Of a stretch of 15,148 nt of DNA, positions 1-6,174 are shown piece after piece. Numbering within the stretch: the first letter of the stretch is position 1; each line of letters opens with the position of its first letter. The position numbers were made by a program, and so were the translations under genes. The DNA is from a bacterium (GTDB lineage Bacteria > UBA9089 > CG2-30-40-21): NCBI GenBank assembly GCA_018814245.1, contig JAHIZN010000103.1:1-15148 (forward strand). Direction: 5' to 3'. The notes below the pieces were generated by a model. It had not been told where the DNA came from, did no database searches, and was given only the letters and a program-made list of their open reading frames with translations.

Positions 1-78
1 AAGGTGTTAAAGATACGGCAAACGCCTGCTGAATATCCAAGAAGAACAGGTGTGCCGGAGAAAAAGCCGCTTAATTAA
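1..78 (+). CDS. rsmG: RsmG (GidB) 16S rRNA m7G methyltransferase, C-terminal end only
   Basis: Reading frame 1 from the window edge gives 25 residues and a TAA at 76-78. The residues KVLKIRQTPAEYPRRTGVPE followed by KKPLN match the very conserved C-terminus of RsmG (family pattern roughly TPxxYPRRxGxPxKxPL). RsmG methylates N7 of a guanine in the 530 loop of 16S rRNA, using S-adenosylmethionine. The catalytic domain lies outside the window. The position just upstream of parA is the usual one for this gene in bacteria, which supports the call despite the short length. Confidence 0.88.
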   Translation, partial: KVLKIRQTPAEYPRRTGVPEKKPLN

Positions 79-106
79 TTGGTTTGCTCGTAGGGGCAAC
101 CCCCTA

Positions 107-404
107 CAGACTGTGTAAAAACTCATGATTTGGGCATCAATGCCACGACAGATTAACGAGAAGAGAAAGAATCACAAAGGGTGTAAATATCGTAGGGAAA
201 CTAATTGCAACAAAACACAGAAAATTACAAATGAGAGGAGACTGACAAAGGTTATGTCTTAGAATTTACACCCTTTGTGGCTCTTTCTCTGTAGCGAGAT
301 TGACACGACAGATTGTGCTGTAACAGATTGCAGAGACAGAGGGCAGGCACAAGGGCCTTGCCTCTGTGGACAATTATCGTGAACTTGAGTTTTTACACAG
401 TCTG
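107..404. mobile_element. Small non-autonomous inverted-repeat (MITE-like) element, 298 bp
   Basis: The ends are perfect 19-bp inverted repeats: CAGACTGTGTAAAAACTCA at 107-125 and its exact reverse complement at 386-404. A second inverted pair lies inside at 162-188 and 264-290, with 25 of 27 bases complementary. There is no ORF that could encode a transposase, so it would need a transposase in trans. The element splits a dispersed repeat, which is direct evidence of insertion. The IS family providing the ends cannot be named from sequence alone. It could also be the decayed remnant of a longer insertion sequence. Confidence 0.72.
162..290. repeat. Inner inverted repeat flanked by 11-bp direct repeats
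   Basis: The arms 162-188 and 264-290 are 27 nt each, differ at two adjacent positions, and enclose about 75 nt. The direct repeat CACGACAGATT lies outside both arms, at 144-154 and 304-314. This layout would fit a second element nested inside the 107-404 element, or simply part of that element's own structure. Confidence 0.5.
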
Positions 405-457
405 CCTGTGGTTGCCCTCTGTTGTTGGGCAACGACTGATGATTGCTGGTTTGCTTT

Positions 458-484
458 GTAGGGGCAACCCCCTGTGGTTGCCCT
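458..484 (+). repeat. GTAGGGGC-type dispersed palindromic repeat, intact copy
   Basis: It starts GTAGGGGC and ends GCCCT. Inside, GCAACC pairs with GGTTGC to make a hairpin. It lies 24 bases upstream of the parA start. Relatives in this window are at 90-418 (split), 3733-3809 (a head-to-head pair) and 5923-5947. Confidence 0.75.
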
Positions 485-508
485 AAGTCCTAACTGAGGA
501 GTAGAACT

Positions 509-1279
509 ATGGGTAAAACAATTGTTGTGGCTAATCAAAAGGGCGGTGTGGGAAAAACCACCACAACCATTAACCTGTCTGCCTGTCTGGGGATGATAGG
601 AAAAAAAGTATTATTGGTAGACATGGACCCACAGGGAAACAGCTCCAGCGGGCTTGGAATTGATAAACACAAGTCTAATCCTAATATGTATAATGTTTTG
701 ATAGGGCATGCTGCTGTTAAAGAGGCTGTCTGCAGCACAGAAATCGAGCAGTTGTTCCTTGTTCCATCTAATGTTATCCTTACCGGGGCAGAGATAGAGC
801 TTGTATCCTTAGAAAAGAGGGAATTCATGCTCAAGAATGCCCTTCAGGGGATAAAAAATGACTATGATTTTATCTTTATTGATACTCCGCCATCGCTTGG
901 CTTGCTTACGCTAAACAGCATGGTTGCGGCAGATACGGTTTTGATACCCATTCAATGCGAATATTATGCCCTTGAGGGATTAAGTCAACTCCTTAGTACT
1001 ATTACCCTTGTTCATGGAAAGCTAAATCCCTCGCTGAAAACAGAGGGTATTCTCCTGACTATGTATGACCCAAGAACAAACCTTGCCCAACAGGTGGTTA
1101 AGGAAATTACCACCTGTTTTGCTGATAAGACATATAAGACGCTTATCCCTAATAATGTTCGTCTTTCTGAAGCCCCAAGCTTTGGAAAACCGATTATTCT
1201 TTATGATATTGGTTCTAAAGGGGCAGAGAGTTACATGACCTTTGCCAGGGAGTTTTTGACAAAACAGGAAAAGGGTTGA
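509..1279 (+). CDS. parA: ParA/Soj chromosome-partitioning ATPase
   Basis: This is a 256-residue ParA-family deviant-Walker ATPase. ATP-bound ParA dimerises on the nucleoid, and ParB bound at parS stimulates hydrolysis, moving origins apart. Visible motifs are the deviant Walker A KGGVGKTTT (residues 11-19) with its signature lysine K11, the A-prime motif LVDMDPQGN (36-44) and Walker B FIFIDTPPS (121-129). The length and the lack of an N-terminal helix-turn-helix fit the short chromosomal (Soj) type. The ATG has GGAG at 498-501, seven bases upstream. rsmG lies upstream as expected, but parB does not follow directly: two glycosyltransferase-like genes intervene. A hairpin repeat at 1295-1321 follows the stop codon. 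Family assignment is secure. Confidence 0.96.
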   Translation: MGKTIVVANQKGGVGKTTTTINLSACLGMIGKKVLLVDMDPQGNSSSGLGIDKHKSNPNMYNVLIGHAAVKEAVCSTEIEQLFLVPSNVILTGAEIELVSLEKREFMLKNALQGIKNDYDFIFIDTPPSLGLLTLNSMVAADTVLIPIQCEYYALEGLSQLLSTITLVHGKLNPSLKTEGILLTMYDPRTNLAQQVVKEITTCFADKTYKTLIPNNVRLSEAPSFGKPIILYDIGSKGAESYMTFAREFLTKQEKG

Positions 1280-1294
1280 GAAAGAAGGGGAGAC

Positions 1295-1321
1295 GGAGAT
1301 TCCTGCATTCGCAGGAATGAC
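1295..1321 (+). repeat. GGAGATTCCTGC-type dispersed hairpin repeat
   Basis: The arms TTCCTGC (1300-1306) and GCAGGAA (1311-1317) pair perfectly around ATTC. It begins 15 bases after the parA stop. There is no T-run, so it is not a classical intrinsic terminator, although it could still protect or attenuate the transcript. Related sequence occurs at 10101-10224 and 12929-12994. Confidence 0.65.
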
Positions 1322-1340
1322 TGCTGTGTGCAGGTATGTG

Positions 1341-1370
1341 TCAACTTAATTAACGAATTGCATATATATT
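1341..1370 (+). repeat. Short dispersed motif CAACTTA-TTAA-GAATTGCATATA
   Basis: The same 25-base motif, with two mismatches, lies in reverse orientation at 10237-10267. Here it ends just before the ribosome-binding site of the next gene. The TATATT at 1365-1370 could serve as a -10 box, but I see no convincing -35 box, so I call it a repeat rather than a promoter. Confidence 0.4.
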
Positions 1371-1389
1371 ACGCAAGGGGAGGAATGGA

Positions 1390-3543
1390 GTGGGAAAGAT
1401 AAAGAAAAAAAAGGTTGAAGTATCGCAGGCAAATTCTGTCAGAGGTGCTATCCCTCGGATAAGGGTAAGCAAAGAGACATGGATTATTCTTGGAACAGGG
1501 ATTTTGGCATCTCTTCTGTATTTAGTTGCCATGCTTTTTTATACAGAGGGGCATCTTTCATTGCCAGCATCTAAGGCGTTTTATCAGTTTCAATATGCTA
1601 AACAGCTGGCAGCAGGTAATTTTTTTCAATATACACCGGGTGATATGGCCAGCACTGGTGCAGGGGGACTATTGTATTCCCTGCTTTTAGTCCCTGCCTT
1701 TATTCTCGGGATAAAGGGATCTGGGATAATCCTTTATGCCTTTTTTTCAGGCGTAGCACTTCTTTTGCTTTCAGCCTGGCTGCTTTTTTTAATCGGGCAA
1801 CAGGTTGCAAATAAGGAAACAGGGATACTGGCAGCACTTCTCTTTCTGTTAAATGGTCCAATCCTGTGGACATACCTTGGCGGCACAGAAACCCTTTTGT
1901 TTGCAACACTTAGCGTGCTAACAATATATTATTTTCTTAGGGCGATAAATACCAACAAATACACAGGGGTAATAATTTTTGCCTCATCTTTAGCCCTTGT
2001 CCGATTTGAAGGGGTTATATTGGTTTGGTTGTTAACTGTAGTTTTTTTCATCAACCTGATCGCCTCCAAACAGATAGATTTTTCAAAGGGTATTCTAACC
2101 AGTATCCCTGCTGTAATCGGGGGATTTCATTTATTTATGAATCTTCTGTTTACAGGCAATCTTTTGCCAAATACCATTCATTCAGAATCAATTCTTTTTC
2201 AGGCAAACACACCCCTTCCAGAGATAATAGGTCAGGCATGCAGATATTTTTTCTTTCTCTTAAAGGATATATTCTCTGGATTTAACGGGGAATTCTTTAA
2301 TATTAACAATCCTGACCAGGGACAAACCTCTGCCTACTTTCCACCCTTTGCTCTTTTCTTTGGATTAATTGGATTATCCTTATCTGTCAGAGAAATAATT
2401 TCAAAGCAGATAGGTGTGGTATCCCTGACCCTTCTCTGGTTTTTTGGCGGAATATTGCTTTCGTCTTTTTTGTATCCAGCGCATACCCTCTGGAATATAG
2501 CGGTAATTCCTTACTATCCTGTTTTTATCATATTGGCAGCCATTGGGACATATCAGTTTTCTCAGGCAATTGCTGCCCTGATTCCAAAAACCTCTGTTGT
2601 GGGTGTTGCCTCTTTTAAGGAGATATTTTATGGATTCTTCTGTTTCTTTTTGCTCTTTTCTTTATGCAGTACAATTTGTTTTGGTGTTATCTATGGAAAG
2701 AGCTGCTACAATACATATTATCATGAAATCACCCTTGGAAAGATGATACAGGAAAAATTTCCTCCAGATGCTGTCATTGCTGCTAAGGGGATGAGTCCTT
2801 TGGCATATTTTGGCGAGAGAAGGTTTATTGATATTTCAGGGATAGGCAGTAATGGATTGGCTGCATCCTTTAGAAATGGTGCAGGAAGCATTTTTGAGGC
2901 ATTAGAGTCAAGGGATGTGTATCCTCAATTCTTTGTTCTGTCAGAAAACGAGCTTGGGCTTGAGCAGTCTGGTTTGCTTGGCAAAAGGGTATACTCCTCT
3001 AAGATGGTAAGCATTGAAGCATTTGCACCATTAGTTGTTTATGAAGCAGAAAAGGCATGGCTTCATAAAGGGGATTCCTGCGTGTCTGTGTTAAAGGAGA
3101 TAGATGGCTATCTATTAATAGATAGCCTTGATGTAGCTGATATTGTGGACGAAAAGACTCATGATTACAGGTTCTGGGAGGCAGAGCACAAGTCAGGAGC
3201 AACTTCCTATGCCTTGAAGCTTCCATTCTCCTCTGATCAGGAAAAGGTTGTTGCTGATGGCGGCAGGGTTCTTTCCGGAGGAGAGGAGATGGTGATAAAG
3301 ACAAGACCATCAACAAACATGAAGATGATTGTTCGACACAGGGGTAGGTTCAATATTCAGATAATGGTTAATGATAAATATGAAAAGTCGTGGAAGGAAG
3401 ACAGGGGGTCTGATAATGTATGGACAGAGGCCATTCTGGATATTCCATCTGAATGGATAACTACAGAACGGACAAGGATAAATATCCTGACCATGGATAA
3501 GGCAGAATATTTTCCGGCACACTATTGGTTTTATCAGAGATAG
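1390..3543 (+). CDS. GT-C-type membrane glycosyltransferase-like protein, probably catalytically altered
   Basis: This 717-residue protein starts at GTG 1390 with GGGGAGG at 1377-1383. An ATG at 1385 is out of frame and stops after five codons. A lysine-rich N-terminus precedes roughly ten membrane segments (about residues 31-435), then a periplasmic-type domain ending in YWFYQR. It is a clear paralogue of the next gene over its whole length. In GT-C enzymes (ArnT/PMT-like) the first outer loop carries an acidic catalytic motif. The paralogue has DD there, but this protein has S61-K62. It also has RFEG (205-208) for RPEG and NIA (369-371) for HRY, while GxET (165-168) is kept. The reading frame is open and intact, so it is a diverged gene rather than an obvious pseudogene. 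A partner, scaffold or altered-substrate role is inference. The substrate is unknown. Confidence 0.8.
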   Translation: MGKIKKKKVEVSQANSVRGAIPRIRVSKETWIILGTGILASLLYLVAMLFYTEGHLSLPASKAFYQFQYAKQLAAGNFFQYTPGDMASTGAGGLLYSLLLVPAFILGIKGSGIILYAFFSGVALLLLSAWLLFLIGQQVANKETGILAALLFLLNGPILWTYLGGTETLLFATLSVLTIYYFLRAINTNKYTGVIIFASSLALVRFEGVILVWLLTVVFFINLIASKQIDFSKGILTSIPAVIGGFHLFMNLLFTGNLLPNTIHSESILFQANTPLPEIIGQACRYFFFLLKDIFSGFNGEFFNINNPDQGQTSAYFPPFALFFGLIGLSLSVREIISKQIGVVSLTLLWFFGGILLSSFLYPAHTLWNIAVIPYYPVFIILAAIGTYQFSQAIAALIPKTSVVGVASFKEIFYGFFCFFLLFSLCSTICFGVIYGKSCYNTYYHEITLGKMIQEKFPPDAVIAAKGMSPLAYFGERRFIDISGIGSNGLAASFRNGAGSIFEALESRDVYPQFFVLSENELGLEQSGLLGKRVYSSKMVSIEAFAPLVVYEAEKAWLHKGDSCVSVLKEIDGYLLIDSLDVADIVDEKTHDYRFWEAEHKSGATSYALKLPFSSDQEKVVADGGRVLSGGEEMVIKTRPSTNMKMIVRHRGRFNIQIMVNDKYEKSWKEDRGSDNVWTEAILDIPSEWITTERTRINILTMDKAEYFPAHYWFYQR

Positions 3544-3547
3544 ATCT

Positions 3548-3576
3548 GTAGAGACAGGTCTCAGACCTGTCTCTAC
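3548..3576. repeat. Perfect 13-bp-arm palindrome just after the stop codon
   Basis: GTAGAGACAGGTC (3548-3560) and its exact complement (3564-3576) enclose TCA. It begins four bases after the TAG of the upstream gene. There is no following T-run, so an intrinsic terminator is not supported. A role in 3-prime-end protection or attenuation is possible. Confidence 0.65.
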
Positions 3577-3594
3577 TGCTTGTCCCTGCTAATG

Positions 3595-3628
3595 GCGACC
3601 ACAAGGGTCGCAGCTACAATGTTGTAGC
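3595..3628 (+). repeat. GCGACC/GGTCGC + GCTACAA/TTGTAGC double-hairpin repeat
   Basis: GCGACC (3595-3600) pairs with GGTCGC (3606-3611), and GCTACAA (3613-3619) pairs with TTGTAGC (3622-3628). A related copy with extra sequence in the loops lies at 6015-6084. Both copies are in gaps next to the second glycosyltransferase-like gene. Confidence 0.6.
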
Positions 3629-3675
3629 CTGACTCAATGAGAAGGGGATTGCGGGGATAGGGATTGTGGCGATCA

Positions 3676-3697
3676 GGGCAGGCACAGGGGCCTGCCC
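3676..3697. repeat. GGGCAGGC...GCCTGCCC palindromic repeat
   Basis: The arms GGGCAGGC and GCCTGCCC are complementary around a short loop. A relative, with AAGGGCCTTGCC at its 3-prime side, lies at 341-362 inside the 298-bp element. Confidence 0.5.
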
Positions 3698-3732
3698 ATA
3701 CACATGTTTCCCACAGGTGTGGGCATGAACCC

Positions 3733-3809
3733 GTAGGGGCAGACCTATGTGTCTGCCCTCTATGATATTGGATTGCGAATAAAGGGCGAACACATAGGTT
3801 CGCCCCTAC
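3733..3809. repeat. Head-to-head pair of GTAGGGGC-type repeats
   Basis: Positions 3733-3758 (plus orientation) and 3784-3809 (minus orientation) are 26-base copies separated by 25 bases. Reversed, the second matches the first at 22 or 23 of 26 bases. Their inner arms differ in a compensated way: GCAGAC/GTCTGC in one and GCGAAC/GTTCGC in the other. The layout resembles paired REP (BIME-like) units. It covers the false N-terminal extension of the following gene. Confidence 0.7.
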
Positions 3810-3832
3810 CTTCTCACATTGGAGAGTACGAA

Positions 3833-5914
3833 ATGCGAACACGATATGCAATATTATTTAGTACAATAGCCATCCTTCTTGGGGCCATTTTCTTAAAGTC
3901 CATGCTTTTTTACACAGATGGACATCTTGCTCCACCCTTGGATGATACCTTTATCTTTTTTCAGTATGCCAAGCAAATTTGCCACGGGTTTTTCTTCCAA
4001 TACAATACCGGGGATAGTCCGACAACAGGGGCAACCAGTCTTTTGTATCCCTTTATTCTGGCAATAGGCTTTTTATTGGGCATGGGTAAGACAGGTATCC
4101 TTGCTTACTCCCTTGGGTTGGGAGTGGTTTTTTTAATAGTTGCTTCGTTATTGATCTTTAATATTGGCAGAAAGTTGTTTAATGAGACAACAGGTCTTGT
4201 TTTAGGGCTGCTCTTTTTGTTCAATGGTCAAATCCTCTGGAGCTTTTTTTGCGGAATGGAGACAGGCTTTTTTATGTGCCTTATTCTGGCTGTCCTGTAT
4301 GCCTTTCTTCTTGAGTCAGAAAAGAAAAGGTATGTCTGGACAATAGTTTTTGCCAGCATCATGGCTCTGACCAGACCAGAGGGATTGATCCTTTCCGGGG
4401 TGCTTTTTGGCTTTGTCTTTTTTCTACGGCGGGAAAAGAACTACTATTTTCTCATTCCTGTAGGGTTTGGGATGATATTTGTGGTAATGAATTATGCCTT
4501 TACCGGAAGCCTGACCTTTAATACCATGATTGCTAAATCCCCTCTTTCCAGACCAAATGCAAACCTGTTTGATATAGCAGCTACAGCAGGCAAGTATTTT
4601 TGTTATGTAATGAAGGATATATTTTCCGGATGTGACGGCAAATACAGCCCGGCTATGTATGCCAATGAAGGACAGGAGGCAATTTATTTTGCCCCATTTT
4701 CTCTTTTCTTTGGTTTTCTTGGGGTGTTATATCTTGTAACAAAAGAGGTGCGGGAAAGGGTGCTGGGAATTGGGACATTAACCCTTTGTTTGTGGCTGAC
4801 AGCCTTCTTTTCCCTTTGTGTTTCCCTTCCGGTCAAATGGCACTGGCATCGGTATCTTATTCCGTTTTATCCATTATTTTTGATATTTATGGTCAGCGGG
4901 CTTTCCCTGTTTGCCCGTCTAATTTGCCATTTTGGGGAGAAAGAGATACGGGCTGCCTTTATCTCCTTAGCCTCTTTTTTCTTATTATTTGGCATACTGA
5001 ACACCATGTATTTTTCAGTAGCTTACGGGAAAAATTGCAAGGACATTTACAATCAGCAAATGGCTCTTGGGGTGTGGATAGAAAAAAACATCCCAAAGGA
5101 TGCAGTGGTTGCTGTTAATGACCTTGGGGCAGTAAAGTATCTGGGGGATAGGTACATAATCGATCTTCTTGGTCTTGGAACAAATAAGGCTGGTTGGGCA
5201 TGGGTCAATGGGGCAGGGAGCATCTTTGAATTTCTGGAATCGCTTGATCAAAAAAAATATCCTGATTATTTTATCATCTATCCAAGCTGGTTTAGTTTTG
5301 ATAAGATAGGCATGTTAAAAGAAGAGATCTGCCAGTTCAAACTTATTGATTCAACCATTGCCGGCAGCTCCTCGCCCATGACAGTCTACAAGGTTGACTG
5401 GAGTCTTGCCTGCAAAGGGGATAAGGTTTATACGGCGAACAACGAATTAGAGGGATATAGTTTAATCGATCATGTTGATGTTGGGGATGTTGAAAATGAA
5501 AAGGCTCATCACTACAAATTTTGGGAAACACAACCAGGGATGTTTTATGGCTTGATCTATCAGGACGAAGCCTGCATGTATTCCTACTTAAATAATCCGT
5601 CAGCAACAGTGGTTGATGCCGGTCGACAGATTACTGGTGGGGAAAGTATGGTGGTTCACACTATTCCGGGAAAGGGTCTGAAAATAGTCAAAAGGACATC
5701 AACCTATACGCCCATAGAGGTCTGGGTGAATGGGGAATTTCTTGGGGTATGGACGCATGAGAATGCAGATGGTGCATGGACAGAGGCAGTGTATGAGGTT
5801 CCGGGGAACAAGATAATCTCGAACCAAACCAAGATAAGCCTACCCCTTCATCGAGAATTGAAACACTACTATGTTTGTTTTTCAGCATACTATTGGTTTT
5901 ATCAGAGGGCATGA
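3833..5914 (+). CDS. GT-C-type integral membrane glycosyltransferase (ArnT/PMT-like)
   Basis: This is a 693-residue membrane protein of about ten transmembrane segments (to about residue 400), followed by a periplasmic-type domain ending in YWFYQRA. I chose ATG 3833, which has GGAG at 3821-3824 and begins MRTRYAILF like a signal anchor. An upstream in-frame ATG at 3749 would put 28 codons inside dispersed repeats. GT-C motifs are present: D37-D38 in the first outer loop (LDDTF), GMET (141-144), RPEG (181-184), HRYLIP (339-344) and a later AVNDLGA segment typical of ArnT-like proteins. Such enzymes move sugar from a polyprenyl-phosphate donor to lipid, glycan or protein at the outer face of the inner membrane. 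It is adjacent to, and homologous with, the preceding gene. The acceptor is unknown. Confidence 0.82.
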   Translation: MRTRYAILFSTIAILLGAIFLKSMLFYTDGHLAPPLDDTFIFFQYAKQICHGFFFQYNTGDSPTTGATSLLYPFILAIGFLLGMGKTGILAYSLGLGVVFLIVASLLIFNIGRKLFNETTGLVLGLLFLFNGQILWSFFCGMETGFFMCLILAVLYAFLLESEKKRYVWTIVFASIMALTRPEGLILSGVLFGFVFFLRREKNYYFLIPVGFGMIFVVMNYAFTGSLTFNTMIAKSPLSRPNANLFDIAATAGKYFCYVMKDIFSGCDGKYSPAMYANEGQEAIYFAPFSLFFGFLGVLYLVTKEVRERVLGIGTLTLCLWLTAFFSLCVSLPVKWHWHRYLIPFYPLFLIFMVSGLSLFARLICHFGEKEIRAAFISLASFFLLFGILNTMYFSVAYGKNCKDIYNQQMALGVWIEKNIPKDAVVAVNDLGAVKYLGDRYIIDLLGLGTNKAGWAWVNGAGSIFEFLESLDQKKYPDYFIIYPSWFSFDKIGMLKEEICQFKLIDSTIAGSSSPMTVYKVDWSLACKGDKVYTANNELEGYSLIDHVDVGDVENEKAHHYKFWETQPGMFYGLIYQDEACMYSYLNNPSATVVDAGRQITGGESMVVHTIPGKGLKIVKRTSTYTPIEVWVNGEFLGVWTHENADGAWTEAVYEVPGNKIISNQTKISLPLHRELKHYYVCFSAYYWFYQRA

Positions 5915-5922
5915 GGGCAATT

Positions 5923-5947
5923 GTAGGGACAACCCTTGTGGTTGTCC
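5923..5947 (+). repeat. GTAGGG-type dispersed repeat, variant copy
   Basis: The inner arms are ACAACC and GGTTGT, where the 458-484 copy has GCAACC and GGTTGC. The outer pair has changed on both sides, so pairing is kept. It starts eight bases after the preceding stop codon. Confidence 0.65.
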
Positions 5948-6014
5948 GTTAAACATAAAATTATCGTAACTATTCAGGCATACAGAATTCAGGAGTCAGA
6001 ATACAGAATGAAGA

Positions 6015-6084
6015 CGGCGACCACAAGAGGAGAGCACCTCTGGCAGGTCGCAGCTACAAGTTTCCCACGAATAGCTGTAGCTGC
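6015..6084 (+). repeat. Expanded copy of the GCGACC/GCTACA double-hairpin repeat
   Basis: GGCGACCACAAG (6015-6026) and GGTCGCAGCTACAAG (6046-6060) match the repeat at 3594-3619, but about 19 bases containing an AGAGG/CCTCT mini-hairpin are added in the loop. GCAGCTACA (6050-6058) pairs exactly with TGTAGCTGC (6076-6084). The rest of the 5915-6174 gap is other repeat-like sequence, including repeated CAGAAT words near 5984-6009, and no gene. Confidence 0.55.
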
Positions 6085-6174
6085 AGGGTGCCAGGGGTGC
6101 TACACCCTTGTCCCTGCCATAATCATTCCTATGCCTGAATGGTTACAAATTATCAACAAAGGAGTGACAAGAAG

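Larger units (their letters stand above)
90..418 (+). repeat. GTAGGGGC-type dispersed repeat, interrupted by an inserted element
   Basis: Positions 90-105 and 408-418 join to give exactly the 27-base repeat found whole at 458-484. The copy is split by the inverted-repeat element at 107-404. CCT is present on both sides (103-105 and 405-407), like a 3-bp target duplication, and A106 is left over. The upstream flank is also shared: TGGTTTGCT precedes both copies. Confidence 0.7.

Noticed and set aside
1300..1317. Intrinsic terminator after parA.
   Set aside because: The hairpin is perfect but no T-run follows, and the same sequence recurs elsewhere as a dispersed repeat.
2999..3316. Minus-strand 105-codon ORF inside the first GT-C gene.
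   Set aside because: It is the antisense shadow of a well-supported coding region, with no recognisable protein family.
6139..6174. N-terminal extension of ParB from ATG 6139.
   Set aside because: It would translate through the ribosome-binding site at 6158-6164, and the family N-terminus begins at MQRIALGKGL.
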